A stretch of 64,000 nt of DNA from Vibrio scophthalmi LMG 19158 (GCF_000222585.1 NZ_AFWE01000078.1:62001-126000), one strand, 5' to 3'; positions 28,062 through 37,548 are shown, counted from the stretch's first letter. Numbers and translations: made by a program. The notes: generated from the sequence alone by a model not told the origin.

Positions 28062-28315
28062 TGACGCAAGAAATGGTGTTTTGGCTGTGTTTTTATGGTT
28101 TCTTTATGCTGGCAACGGCATTGGTGGGTTACCACAAGAATAATATCGTGGCGGGGATCTTACTTGGCTACGTTTTGGGCCCGATTGGTTTAGTGTTGAT
28201 CTTGTTGAGCCAAGATCGACGTCATGGCCACTGTCCGCATTGTTCTGCAAAAGTGGATCGCCATGCTTATCATTGCCCGCGTTGTGAGCAAAAGTGCTAC
28301 AAACAATTGGTTTGA
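28061..28315 (+). CDS. small membrane protein with C-terminal zinc ribbon
   Basis: This is an 84-residue protein. Two predicted membrane segments (about 6-22 and 28-48, with a conserved-looking LGYVLGPIGLVLILL) are followed by a short tail carrying CPHC and CPRC pairs (about residues 59-75), which fit a four-cysteine zinc ribbon. It overlaps the HlyD gene by one base. I do not recognise a named family. It may help assemble or regulate the exporter, or sense metal or redox state; this is inference. The codon use and start overlap make it a real gene. Confidence 0.7.
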   Translation: MTQEMVFWLCFYGFFMLATALVGYHKNNIVAGILLGYVLGPIGLVLILLSQDRRHGHCPHCSAKVDRHAYHCPRCEQKCYKQLV

Positions 28316-28384
28316 GTTTATCTCGATAAACATACCAGCAAGGCGTCCCTGAGGTCATCTTAATTATTTCGATAGCATGCAGTG

Positions 28385-28410
28385 AGAAAAAAGGCCCACC
28401 GAGGTGGGCC
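28385..28410 (-). terminator. terminator of the RTX gene
   Basis: On the minus strand GGCCCACC and GGTGGGCC form a strong GC-rich stem followed by a U-run (six A on the plus strand). It lies about 30 bases after the RTX stop codon and separates the convergent secretion operon. Confidence 0.85.
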
Positions 28411-28439
28411 AAGCAGTGGTGTGAACTTGAATTTTGGGG

Positions 28440-31400
28440 CTACACTTCGGTCGAATCTGGGAAGTTAATGTCGTTGCTATCGAGATCACTCCAGATAACC
28501 ACTTCTTGCCCTGAGTCATTTTCAAATCGATAGCCGTAAAGTGAGCCGGTATCAATATCGCTGGCTTGATAAATATTGGCGATCGAATCACTCATCTCGA
28601 CGTGGCTCTCAGTGAGTGTCCAACCCCAGCCAGACAGGTCAATGCTACTGGCTCCAGTACAAACAAATTGCCCTGAGGTTTCTCCTGCGGTGTGGTTGGC
28701 AGCGATTTTATCTAGTGCCAGTGAGAGTTCGGTATCGCTGGAGTTGATACTGATCCCCTCTAGCTCTTGGAAGGTGTTATGGCTCATATCGATCATCTGG
28801 TTTTGGTTATCATCCCCGACGAGCAGGACATCAAAATCAGCGCCTCCGCTAAAGTGAACCATATTGGCTTCGCCACTTTCAATTTCATTCGAGTCAAACA
28901 CCAATTGGTCGTTGCCCGCACCGCCGAACAGTTGGTCGATACCATCACCACCATCGAGGCGGTCATTACCCGTTTGGCCATAGAGCATATCGTCACCTGC
29001 ATCTCCCGCTAAGGTGTCATTACCCTCGCCACCGTCAAGTGTATCAGCGTTATCATTGCCGTTAATGGTATCGTTACCTTCGCCACCCGAAACATAGTCC
29101 TCGCCGCTGCCGCCAGAAAGCTTATCGTCGCCTTGTTCACCATAAAGCATGTCGTTTCCTCCATTCCCTGATAATGTGTCATTGCCTTCTTCGCCGAAGA
29201 GAAGGTCGGCTGAACCACCACCAGAGAGGTTGTCGCTACCAGTACCGCCCCATAATATATCGCTGCCTGAATCGCCGCGTAGGGTATCGTTTCCTTCGTT
29301 ACCATATAGGGTGTCATTGCCCGATCCTCCGGAGACGTAGTCATTACCCAGTCCACCAGTGAGCGTATCATGATCGTTTTGCCCCCACATTGAGTCATCG
29401 CCGTCATCCCCTTGTAGGATGTCGTCACCAGAGCCACCGTAGAGTTTGTCGTTATCAGCGCCACCAAACAGTTGGTCGGCACCACTGCCCGCATTCAGCG
29501 TGTCTTGGCCAGCGTCGCCGTGCAGTTCATCTGCGCCAGAACCGGTTGTCAGTTTGTCATCACCTTCACCCCCGGTTAAGGTGTTGGTGCCACCCGTGAC
29601 GGTGACAGTATCGTTACCTTGGCCACCATCAATTTGATTGGCGCCGCCTTGGGCGCTAATGGTGTCGTTTCCGTCACCACCGTCTATGTGATTAAGGCCG
29701 GAACCGGACAGTTGAATGTGGTCATTACCAAGTCCACCAGCAATGGTGTTGTTGTCACCGGACGCTGTGATGGTGTCAGTGCCATCGCCACCATCTATTT
29801 GGTTTGAGCCCGTACCAGTGACTTCGATGTAATCGTCACCGATGCCGCCGGAAATTAGGTTATTTGCACCGCTTAATGTAATGCTATCTTGTCCATCACC
29901 ACCGTGAACGGTGTTATGATCAGATTCATCTTCGATAATGTCATTACCAACCCCACCCAGTAGGGTGTCGGCTCCGCTTCCACCAAGTAGCGTATCGTCG
30001 CCTTCCTCACCTGAGAGCGTATTTGTACCACTTTCGCCAACCAGTTTATCGTTACCTGTACCACCGAATAAGTGATCATTCCCAGAGCCAGAATAGAGTT
30101 CGTCTATGCCAGCATCACCGTGCAAGGTATCGTTACCAGCACCACCAAACAACAGGTCGTTAGCGTCGCCGCCAGATAGCGTATCGTTACCTTCACCTGC
30201 ATCAATCAGGTCTTGCCCCTCATTGCCACTAAGATTGTCATCACCTTTACCACCAAACAACGAATCATCGCCTAGACCTCCTGACGCAGTATCGTTACCG
30301 GATCCGCCATAGAGGGTATCTTGACCTTCACCAAGGTTAATTGTGTTTTGGCCAGCTTCGCCATAAACCGTATCATCGCCAAGACCAGCATCAACATTAT
30401 CAGCACCATCGCCCGCGTAGAGAATATCGTCGCCACCCGCGCCAGTAATGGTGTCGGCATCTTCGCCACCATAGAGGGTATCGGCGACATCGCTTCCCAC
30501 TAGCGTATCATCGCCATCCCCACCATAAATCTGGTGGCTACCCATTTCGGCTGCATAGAGGGTATCGTTACCTTCTTCACCGAGAACGGTATCGAATCCG
30601 TCGTCGTGAACGATGTCATCGCCTGCACCCGCCGCAATAAAGTCGTATCCTTCGCCACCAATCAGTTCATCGTTACCTGCGCCGCCAAAGAGGGCATCAT
30701 TGCCTGAGCCGCCTTTGACGATGTCAGCGCCATCACCGGCATCAATGTGGTCATCGCCAGCACCAGCATCAATATCATCATTGCCTGAACCTGCATAGAT
30801 TTGGTCATTGCCTTCTTCTGTGGTGATCGTATCGGAATCAATACCGCCATAAACTGTATCGTCACCTAAGCCTGTTGAGATGGTGTTGATACCCGATTCA
30901 CCATAGACGGTATCATTACCTGCACCAGAATCGATTTGGTCTTCACCAGAGCCTGCAAAAATAGTGTCGTCGCCTAAGCCCGAGGTGATAGTGTCATTAC
31001 CAGCACCGCCAGAGAGTGTGTCGTTTTCATTTGAACCGACAAGCGTATCTTGGCCAGAGCCGCCATAGAGTTCACTGGCATTGAGGCCGGCATTAAGGTG
31101 GTCATCACCGCCTTCACCAAATAGTACGTTATGGCCTAGTTCACCTTGCAATACATCGTTGCCGGAACCGGCGAAAACTTGGTCACTACCGACACCCGCA
31201 TAAATGGTGTCATCACCTGCACCAGTGAAGGCTTTATCATCACCGCTACCGAGGCTCACGGTATCGACACCACTGCCAGAATAGACAAAGTCATCATCAT
31301 CACCAGAGTTAATGGTGTTATTACCGTCACCGGCAAAAACCGTATCTTGGCCTGAGCCGGTCAGGATGGAATCTGCACCACTACCTGCGTAGAGGAGATC

Positions 31401-32975
31401 ACCACCAGCGCCAGTATTGAGTGTGTTTTGGCCATCGCCGGCATAAAGCGTGTCATCGCCATCACCAGACAGAATGGTGTCGTCTCCGAAATCTGAGTAG
31501 ATAGTATCGTCACCAGTACCAGAATCTATGGTGTTGTTCCCGGTCTCACCAAATACGATATCGTTGCCTTCACCAGTTGTTATGGTGTCATCCCCAGAGC
31601 CCGCATAGACTTGGTCTGCGCCTGCACCGGTGGTGATAGTATCCATGCCCTCATTGGCATGGATGACATCGTTACCATCGCCACCATCAATCGTATCGTT
31701 GCCTTGACCGCCATATAGTTGGTCGTCACCAAACCCACCAATGAGAGTATCGTCACCCACATCACCGTAGAGGATGTCGTGGTTGTCTCCGCCTTCAAGA
31801 TGATCATTACCCAGCTCTCCGACGAGTACGTCTTGACCTGTACCGCCAGAGATAGTGTCGTCCCCATCGCCGCCTAATAGGAGGTCATCTCCAGCGTCAC
31901 CGGTGATGGTGTCAGCCCCTTCGCCACCAAGAATAAAATCGTTGCCTTCACCACCGATAATTGTATCTTCACCTTGGTCGCCATGAATTTCATCATCTCC
32001 GCTATTGCCCTCAAGATGATCACTGCCTTTCCCACCGAGTAAGCTATCGTTGCCTTCCCCGCCAAGTAGGGTGTCAGCGCCATCATCACCGATAAGTGCG
32101 TCGTTACCGGCACCGCCTTCAAGGTGGTCATTACCTATTTCCCCCATTAATAGGTCATCACCGTCACCGCCAAATAACGCATCATCGCCATCAGAGCCGA
32201 GTAGGGTGTCGTTACCTTCGTCACCATAGAGCGAGTCATCACCAGACCCACCTATTAAAACGTCATCGCCAAGACCGCCATGCAGTTGGTCATCATTAAT
32301 ATCGCCATCGATAAAATCGTTGCCTTCGCCGCCATAAAGCGTGTCATTGCCTTGTTGGCCTTTTAGGATGTCGTCACCTGCGCCACCATCAATCGTATCG
32401 TTATAGATATTGCGAACTTGCACGTCTATGTCGCTAACGGTAGCGATTGGCGCGCCTTGTTCATCTATGAAAGTTAATACGACAGCACCATCAGTAGGTA
32501 GGTCGGTTTCTGCAATATTAATATCAACACTCAATGTTCCGTCTGCCGATGTGGTCGCCAATTGGGTTGCGATAAGGTTGCCTTGTTCATCGGTAATTTG
32601 CACGGTAACGGGTGAGTTTTCGGTAAACCCTCCGGCATTAGTGGAGGTTTGTACTGCCTGATTGACAGCAAAATTATTCAGTTTTAACTCATGGCTTACT
32701 TGTTCAATGGGGCCGGCACTATATTGATAGACGCTGGCCGCCATTCCCCATGAGTCGTCGTTGTTGGATGGCGTGCTTTCTTCCGCTGGTGTGTACTCAA
32801 CATCGCCAAGAACAGTATCGGCCCCATCACCGGCGAAGACCGTATCACTCCCTTCGCCCGCAGCAATAAAATCGTCTCCCGCTAAGGTTGATATTTCGTC
32901 ATTGCCCGAACGGCTATTTACAGAATCATCGGCGGATGTACCGACAATAAGGTCATCGTGTTTGGTGCCTTCCAT
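28440..32975 (-). CDS. giant RTX calcium-binding secreted protein
   Basis: This protein has about 1511 residues from ATG 32975 (AGGAG seven bases upstream; an ATG at 32993 would add six residues). A short RTX-like N-terminus is followed by one bacterial Ig-like domain (about 100-195, with VTVQITDEQGNLIATQL). Then come well over one hundred nonapeptide repeats of the GGxGxDxLx type (about 200-1390), which bind Ca2+ and fold as beta-rolls outside the cell. A non-repeat C-terminal region (about 1395-1511) should hold the secretion signal. It has no enzymatic domain, no LapG-type processing motif that I can see and no membrane anchor, so a released matrix protein, similar in idea to CabA, is likely. 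The exporter is encoded next door. Confidence 0.88.
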   Translation of the reverse strand: MEGTKHDDLIVGTSADDSVNSRSGNDEISTLAGDDFIAAGEGSDTVFAGDGADTVLGDVEYTPAEESTPSNNDDSWGMAASVYQYSAGPIEQVSHELKLNNFAVNQAVQTSTNAGGFTENSPVTVQITDEQGNLIATQLATTSADGTLSVDINIAETDLPTDGAVVLTFIDEQGAPIATVSDIDVQVRNIYNDTIDGGAGDDILKGQQGNDTLYGGEGNDFIDGDINDDQLHGGLGDDVLIGGSGDDSLYGDEGNDTLLGSDGDDALFGGDGDDLLMGEIGNDHLEGGAGNDALIGDDGADTLLGGEGNDSLLGGKGSDHLEGNSGDDEIHGDQGEDTIIGGEGNDFILGGEGADTITGDAGDDLLLGGDGDDTISGGTGQDVLVGELGNDHLEGGDNHDILYGDVGDDTLIGGFGDDQLYGGQGNDTIDGGDGNDVIHANEGMDTITTGAGADQVYAGSGDDTITTGEGNDIVFGETGNNTIDSGTGDDTIYSDFGDDTILSGDGDDTLYAGDGQNTLNTGAGGDLLYAGSGADSILTGSGQDTVFAGDGNNTINSGDDDDFVYSGSGVDTVSLGSGDDKAFTGAGDDTIYAGVGSDQVFAGSGNDVLQGELGHNVLFGEGGDDHLNAGLNASELYGGSGQDTLVGSNENDTLSGGAGNDTITSGLGDDTIFAGSGEDQIDSGAGNDTVYGESGINTISTGLGDDTVYGGIDSDTITTEEGNDQIYAGSGNDDIDAGAGDDHIDAGDGADIVKGGSGNDALFGGAGNDELIGGEGYDFIAAGAGDDIVHDDGFDTVLGEEGNDTLYAAEMGSHQIYGGDGDDTLVGSDVADTLYGGEDADTITGAGGDDILYAGDGADNVDAGLGDDTVYGEAGQNTINLGEGQDTLYGGSGNDTASGGLGDDSLFGGKGDDNLSGNEGQDLIDAGEGNDTLSGGDANDLLFGGAGNDTLHGDAGIDELYSGSGNDHLFGGTGNDKLVGESGTNTLSGEEGDDTLLGGSGADTLLGGVGNDIIEDESDHNTVHGGDGQDSITLSGANNLISGGIGDDYIEVTGTGSNQIDGGDGTDTITASGDNNTIAGGLGNDHIQLSGSGLNHIDGGDGNDTISAQGGANQIDGGQGNDTVTVTGGTNTLTGGEGDDKLTTGSGADELHGDAGQDTLNAGSGADQLFGGADNDKLYGGSGDDILQGDDGDDSMWGQNDHDTLTGGLGNDYVSGGSGNDTLYGNEGNDTLRGDSGSDILWGGTGSDNLSGGGSADLLFGEEGNDTLSGNGGNDMLYGEQGDDKLSGGSGEDYVSGGEGNDTINGNDNADTLDGGEGNDTLAGDAGDDMLYGQTGNDRLDGGDGIDQLFGGAGNDQLVFDSNEIESGEANMVHFSGGADFDVLLVGDDNQNQMIDMSHNTFQELEGISINSSDTELSLALDKIAANHTAGETSGQFVCTGASSIDLSGWGWTLTESHVEMSDSIANIYQASDIDTGSLYGYRFENDSGQEVVIWSDLDSNDINFPDSTEV
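28900..32400. repeat. 27-base coding repeat array of the RTX gene
   Basis: The region is a degenerate tandem array of 27-base (nine-codon) units or 9-codon halves encoding GGxGxDxLx. Units are similar but not identical, so the array is old but still a target for recombination. Many long antisense frames here are by-products of this repetition. Confidence 0.85.
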
Positions 32976-33113
32976 AAGCCTTCTCCTAGCCATTAAGCCT
33001 GAATTCTTGGTATTGCAAATGTGATACCAGATTCATATTTTTGGTTATAGATTTAGGTTAGTAGGCGAGAGAATATTTGCCACGAAAGTTTAATTTTTCA
33101 ATAAAATCAGTGA

Positions 33114-34136
33114 TTAGAATGAGAAGCTATATGCAAGGGTAATAGAGCCATCTTTGAAGCGTCCGGTATCCTCTCCTCGCTCAGAAGGGTGCCAACGATT
33201 GCCAGAATAATTGTTATATTGCAAAGTGACAGTGCCTGGCCGCCAGTCAAAATAGCCGAAACCGTAGGTATAGTCGGGGTTCCAAGGCTGCTGTTGTGCT
33301 CTGTCAAAATAGTAAAATGCAGTCGCATTGACGTACCAGTTATCGAAAATAGAATATTTGCAGCCAAGGCTAAGAGTTTGGTGATTCTTTTTATAAGAAA
33401 TAGAGGCCAAATCGAAATACTCGGGGGTATGGTTAAAATCTACCTGACAACCAATCGCACCTTGCTCGGTAAAACTTATCCAATCTTTCACTATTCCCGT
33501 TACTGGAAACTTCCAGCCTATTGCCCATGTTCCTTGGTTGAACTCAGTCACTCGTCCGCCTTCCTCGGGAGAGAATCGGTTACCGCCATAGTTGGAGTAC
33601 ACCAAACTAAAGGTATAAGGTCGCCAATCGCTATAACCAAAGACATAAGTAAAGTCAGGATTCCATGCTTGTTGTTGTTCACTGTCCCAATAATAGTAAG
33701 CGGTACCGGAAATAAACCAGGCACCAGCAATCGTGTACTTCAACGAGAGTGTGGCAGTGGTGTTGTTATTGCTTGGGCCGTTGGTTGCGCCCGCAGGGAG
33801 ATTGGCGGATTCGGTTTCAGCCAGTGGGTGGTGGTAGCCAATATTGCCACTTAGCCCTTGCAGCAAAGTGCGTGATTGCCATTCTTCGTAAGGGAAGTCA
33901 AATGAACTGCTTACCCCATTCCAGATTTCTTCTCGTTCAATCTCCACGTCGCTTTTTGTTGGCGATGAGAGATCCTCTGGCGGTGTGACGGTCAGGACAT
34001 GTTGTGATGGGTTCACCGCCATTTGGCTGGTATTTGATAGGTACTCGTCAGCCAAAGCAGGTTTTATTACTAGCCCACTGAGTAAAAAAAATAATTGTGC
34101 GGCAACTTTTCCTGTTTGCAAAATACCGTCTTCCAT
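33114..34136 (-). CDS. putative outer-membrane beta-barrel with duplicated halves
   Basis: The 340-residue protein has an N-terminal signal peptide (about 8-29) and ends in a phenylalanine (AYSFSF), the usual outer-membrane barrel sorting signal. Two segments repeat each other. One (about residues 167-224) has WNPDFTYVFGYSDWRPYTF and later YSNYGGNRFSPEE; the other (about 280-340) has WNPDYTYGFGYFDWRPGTV and YNNYSGNRWHPSE. Alternating aromatic and polar residues support transmembrane strands. I do not recognise the family. It is divergent from the exopolysaccharide operon and next to the RTX gene, so it may be the pore or anchor of the matrix system. Confidence 0.6.
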   Translation of the reverse strand: MEDGILQTGKVAAQLFFLLSGLVIKPALADEYLSNTSQMAVNPSQHVLTVTPPEDLSSPTKSDVEIEREEIWNGVSSSFDFPYEEWQSRTLLQGLSGNIGYHHPLAETESANLPAGATNGPSNNNTTATLSLKYTIAGAWFISGTAYYYWDSEQQQAWNPDFTYVFGYSDWRPYTFSLVYSNYGGNRFSPEEGGRVTEFNQGTWAIGWKFPVTGIVKDWISFTEQGAIGCQVDFNHTPEYFDLASISYKKNHQTLSLGCKYSIFDNWYVNATAFYYFDRAQQQPWNPDYTYGFGYFDWRPGTVTLQYNNYSGNRWHPSERGEDTGRFKDGSITLAYSFSF

Positions 34137-34331
34137 ATTGTTAGAACAAGCAGTGAGCAGATAAGTTTAGGATAATCATAAGAAATTATTTGCATTGCTA
34201 CTAATCGAGTCTAACCTAAAGTTATAGCGCTTGCGAATTTAAGAGCCAAACAATAGGTATCATCAAGCGCAAAGAACACGGCAGCAGGAAGCTGCATCAA
34301 CGTCAGAACATAGAAAATATTAAGGCTAGGA

Positions 34332-35585
34332 ATGAAAGAAATTCTGCTGGTGGATGACAGCCGAACCATTCTTATTTATATGAGTTCGGTCCTTCAGAAA
34401 CGGGGATATAAAGTCTTCACCGCGATGAGTGGTGAGGACGCTTTAGAGGTGCTTAATCAACAAGATGGCATCCAATTTGTCCTGTCTGATTGGATGATGC
34501 CCGGTATGAATGGCATCGAACTTTGCCAAACCTTAAAGTGTCACAACTTTGGCCGTTACATCTTCTTTGTACTGCTGTCCTCCAAAAACGATCAGCAATC
34601 GATAGTCAGCGGTATAGATGCTGGTGCCGATGACTTTGTCGATAAAAAAACCTCGGTTGAAGAGCTTGAAGCGCGGATCCGAGCCGGTTTTCGTACTCTT
34701 GATCTCCATAACGACTTACTTGCGAAAAACCATGAACTTGATAAAGCCTACGAGACGATCAAGCGCGACCTCGATTCGGCGGGTGATTTAATCAAGCAAA
34801 TCTTACCGAAAACCAAAACCTTCCCGTGCGCTGAATTAAGCTATGTTTCGATCCCAAGTGCCCAAATTGGTGGAGATATGCTGGGTTACATGCAGCTTGA
34901 TCCTCACCACATCGCCTTCTATCTGTTTGATGTTGCCGGACATGGTGTTTCTTCCGCATTGATGTCGTTCTCAGTACAGCAAAGTTTGTCGGTATTGACG
35001 GGGAGTTCTTCGGTGGTGATGCGCTCTGGGATGAGTGGCAGTGAAATAGCTTCACCGGAAGAAGTGGTGGAAAAACTGAATCAAATTTACATGAGTGGTG
35101 AAACAAACGTGCTCTATTTCACCATGATTTACGCCGTATTAAATACTCAAACGGGTCTCATGTCCTACTGTTGTGCCGGCCATCCCCCTTTGGTCTGGTA
35201 TCACGGTAGGCATGGGCAGGCTGAGTTGATTGGTCATGACAATTTTGTCGTTGGTGCGTTTGAGGATGTGGACTACCAATCTTCGATCATCCAACTTGAA
35301 CCGGGTGACAAAGTTTGGTTTTACTCGGATGGCATTACTGAAGCCGATAACGGGCTAGAGCAGTTTTCAGAAGATGGTCTGCGCAACACAATCGAAAAAT
35401 TGAATAATTATTCCACCCAACAACAAACCGAAATGGCAGTGAAATCTGTGCAGCAATGGCGTAACAAAGAGTGCTTTGATGATGATGTCAGTGTGTTGGT
35501 GGCGGAATGGAAGGGGTTTATTGAAGGAGAAAATCAATGCGATATGAGATTAGTGAAAAAGGAAACTGCACAATTCTTCAAATAA
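34332..35585 (+). CDS. response regulator with PP2C (SpoIIE-type) phosphatase
   Basis: The 417-residue protein has a receiver domain (about 1-120) with Asp8/Asp9, phospho-acceptor Asp53 and a conserved Lys near 105. A helical linker (about 125-160) is followed by a PP2C-type serine phosphatase with IGGDML (Asp182), FDVAGHGVSSAL (Asp200), YSDGITEA and DDVSVLV, so the metal-binding aspartates are intact. It should dephosphorylate the STAS protein encoded next, under control of an unlinked histidine kinase. Its 3' end overlaps the STAS gene by about 49 bases. This is the output arrangement of RsbU/HsbR-type partner switching, here heading an exopolysaccharide operon. Confidence 0.9.
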   Translation: MKEILLVDDSRTILIYMSSVLQKRGYKVFTAMSGEDALEVLNQQDGIQFVLSDWMMPGMNGIELCQTLKCHNFGRYIFFVLLSSKNDQQSIVSGIDAGADDFVDKKTSVEELEARIRAGFRTLDLHNDLLAKNHELDKAYETIKRDLDSAGDLIKQILPKTKTFPCAELSYVSIPSAQIGGDMLGYMQLDPHHIAFYLFDVAGHGVSSALMSFSVQQSLSVLTGSSSVVMRSGMSGSEIASPEEVVEKLNQIYMSGETNVLYFTMIYAVLNTQTGLMSYCCAGHPPLVWYHGRHGQAELIGHDNFVVGAFEDVDYQSSIIQLEPGDKVWFYSDGITEADNGLEQFSEDGLRNTIEKLNNYSTQQQTEMAVKSVQQWRNKECFDDDVSVLVAEWKGFIEGENQCDMRLVKKETAQFFK

Positions 35586-35869
35586 ATGAAGAGCGCTTTG
35601 ACGCCAAATTGGCGCCTCAGTTCCGAGCTGAAATTGAAAGCGTGATGAACACAATGAGTCCGCACCTAGTTCTTGATATTGGTGCGGTTCGATTTATGGA
35701 TAGCAGTGGTCTTGGCGCGGTAATGGGCGTGTATAAGTTACTCCGTGATAAAAAGATCAGTGTCGCGAACCCACAAAAACCAGTGCGAGATCTTTTCAAG
35801 CTTACTCGTATGGACCGATTAATAAAAACCTACGACAGCGTTGATGCAGCACTGACTACCTCGGTGTAG
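35537..35869 (+). CDS. STAS-domain anti-sigma-factor antagonist-like protein
   Basis: The 110-residue protein is a single STAS domain. The FMDSSGLGAV motif (Ser56/Ser57) holds the serine that is phosphorylated by the partner kinase in SpoIIAA and RsbV. AAGGAG lies seven bases before its ATG, inside the end of the phosphatase gene, so translation is coupled. It should be the switch molecule: free and active when dephosphorylated by the upstream phosphatase, inactive when phosphorylated by the kinase encoded at 37020. Its downstream target, whether the glycosyltransferase, a sigma factor or another protein, is not known. SypA of Vibrio fischeri is a functional precedent for a STAS protein controlling biofilm. 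Confidence 0.9.
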   Translation: MRYEISEKGNCTILQINEERFDAKLAPQFRAEIESVMNTMSPHLVLDIGAVRFMDSSGLGAVMGVYKLLRDKKISVANPQKPVRDLFKLTRMDRLIKTYDSVDAALTTSV

Positions 35870-35877
35870 GAGGCATT

Positions 35878-36999
35878 ATGAAAGGGATGATTCTTGCTGC
35901 AGGGAAGGGCACACGTGTGCGTCCTATTACTCAATCGATACCAAAACCGATGATCCCGATTTTAGGAAAACCGGTAATGGAATCGATGATTGAGCTATTT
36001 GCCCAGCACAACATCAGTAAAATCATGATCAATACCAGCCATCTTGCGGAGGTAATTGAAGGCTACTTTGGTGATGGTCACCACTTTGGCGTCCAACTTT
36101 CGTATTCATACGAAGGCGAGTTAAAAGAGGGAGAATATCGCAGTAAAGCGCTCGGTTCTGCTGGGGGAATGAAAAAGATCCAAGAGTTTTCCGGCTTTTT
36201 CGATGAAACATTTGTCGTGGTATGCGGAGATGCATGGATCGATCTTGACTTAAATGAAGCGGTACAAAAACACAAAAAGAAGGGTGGTATCGCGACCATT
36301 ATTAGTAAAAACGTTCTCGATGACGAAGTGGAAAAATACGGTGTAGTCGTGACGGATAGCCGCGGTCAAGTCACCAGTTTCCAAGAGAAACCAGCCAAAG
36401 AAGAAGCGCTTTCTAATCAAATCAATACTGGGATTTATATCTTTGAACCAGCGATATTCGACTATATCCCCCATGGAGAAGAGTTCGATATTGGTAGTGA
36501 TCTCTTTCCTCTTTTGGTTGAGCAGCATGTACCATTTTATTCGGTCGATATGCCTTTCCAATGGTTGGATGTTGGCAATATTAGCGACATTTGGGGCGTA
36601 ACCCGCGACATTCTCGATGGCAAAGTTCCAGGTTATCGCATTCCGGGTACACAAGTTAAAGCGGGTGTTTGGTTAGGGATTAATACCGTCGTTGATTTGG
36701 ATAAATGCAATATAGTCCCACCGGCTGTGATTGGCAGTGGTTGCAAAATTTCAAATGAGGCCAATATTATCGGACCGGCGCTCGTCGGGGCGAACTGCAT
36801 CCTTGAAGCTGATTGTCAGGTTCAAGAGTCGCTGATTTTCGACAATATTCACGTTCATCAAGGCACGCAAGTGAAACAGCAAACCATCTTTGGCAATTAC
36901 TGTATTGGCCATGATGGTAATCCATGTGAAGACTTGCAGTGGAACCATCTGCGTTCTGGACCAAAAGATCGCGTATCGGACGCATTCAAATCGATTTAA
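35878..36999 (+). CDS. sugar-nucleotide pyrophosphorylase (NDP-sugar/GDP-mannose type)
   Basis: The 373-residue enzyme begins with the nucleotidyltransferase motif LAAGKGTRVRPITQSIPKPMIPILGKP. Further motifs are GSAGGMKK, VVCGDAWIDLDL and the EKP loop (SFQEKP), and it ends with a left-handed beta-helix (about 260-345) of hexapeptide-like repeats. It makes an activated sugar (UDP-glucose, GDP-mannose or similar) from a sugar-1-phosphate. The gene lies between the STAS and kinase genes (8 bases after STAS), so sugar activation is embedded within the regulatory cassette. That is consistent with a glycan product for this operon. The nucleotide and sugar used cannot be told by eye. Confidence 0.83.
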   Translation: MKGMILAAGKGTRVRPITQSIPKPMIPILGKPVMESMIELFAQHNISKIMINTSHLAEVIEGYFGDGHHFGVQLSYSYEGELKEGEYRSKALGSAGGMKKIQEFSGFFDETFVVVCGDAWIDLDLNEAVQKHKKKGGIATIISKNVLDDEVEKYGVVVTDSRGQVTSFQEKPAKEEALSNQINTGIYIFEPAIFDYIPHGEEFDIGSDLFPLLVEQHVPFYSVDMPFQWLDVGNISDIWGVTRDILDGKVPGYRIPGTQVKAGVWLGINTVVDLDKCNIVPPAVIGSGCKISNEANIIGPALVGANCILEADCQVQESLIFDNIHVHQGTQVKQQTIFGNYCIGHDGNPCEDLQWNHLRSGPKDRVSDAFKSI

Positions 37000-37019
37000 C
37001 TCTCACAAAGGAGAAAAGG

Positions 37020-37499
37020 ATGACCAATCGCCAGTGCAGGCATTTTGGCAGTACTTACTCAAGCTCATTAGATGCTTCTCGCGAAGCATCTGAAGACCTG
37101 CAACACTTTTGCACCCGAGTTGGAATCTCTAATGAACTCGCCGCTCAACTGGAGTTGTGTGTGGTGGAAATGGTGAATAACGCGTTTATTCATGCTTATA
37201 AAGAGCAGGAAGGACAGCCGATTGAATTGCAGTGTGAAATTCAAACCGATGATTCTCAATCTGTATTGTTGATGAAGATTTCCGATTTCGGCAGTTTGAT
37301 GCCACAACAGGAACTGGAACGAAAATTGGCTAATGAGTTTCTCGAACCCGATCCGGAAGATGAAACCACATGGGCGACATCGGGACGAGGTTTTATCATC
37401 GTCTCAAGTCTTATGGATAAGGTAGAGCTCATTTCTGAACAAACCAAAAATACCTTTTTAATGGTGAAAGCGTTAGAGGAACAAGCGCTCGCCGTATAG
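37020..37499 (+). CDS. HATPase anti-sigma-type serine kinase (RsbW-like)
   Basis: The protein has 159 residues from ATG 37020, with AAAGGAG and a second purine tract upstream; an upstream in-frame ATG at 36939 overlaps the previous gene and is unlikely. It is a GHKL-type ATPase with the N-box CVVEMVNNAFIHAY (Glu50, Asn53/Asn54) and the G-box SGRGFIIV. This size and motif set is that of RsbW/SpoIIAB kinases that phosphorylate a STAS partner. It completes the phosphatase-STAS-kinase set in one operon. No sigma factor gene is near, so the kinase or STAS probably binds a different target. Confidence 0.88.
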   Translation: MTNRQCRHFGSTYSSSLDASREASEDLQHFCTRVGISNELAAQLELCVVEMVNNAFIHAYKEQEGQPIELQCEIQTDDSQSVLLMKISDFGSLMPQQELERKLANEFLEPDPEDETTWATSGRGFIIVSSLMDKVELISEQTKNTFLMVKALEEQALAV

Positions 37500-37548
37500 T
37501 CCAGCATGACATCGTTTGCTAACACTGAATTGGATAGGGAGTGCCAGG

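Noticed and set aside
28900-32400. Regular short repeats suggestive of a CRISPR array or many small antisense genes
   Set aside because: The repeats are coding 27-base units of the RTX protein without unique spacers. The antisense frames are by-products of that repetition and have no ribosome sites.
33189-33854. 221-codon plus-strand frame opposite the barrel protein
   Set aside because: The minus-strand frame has a signal peptide, duplicated barrel halves and a terminal Phe; the plus frame has none of these.
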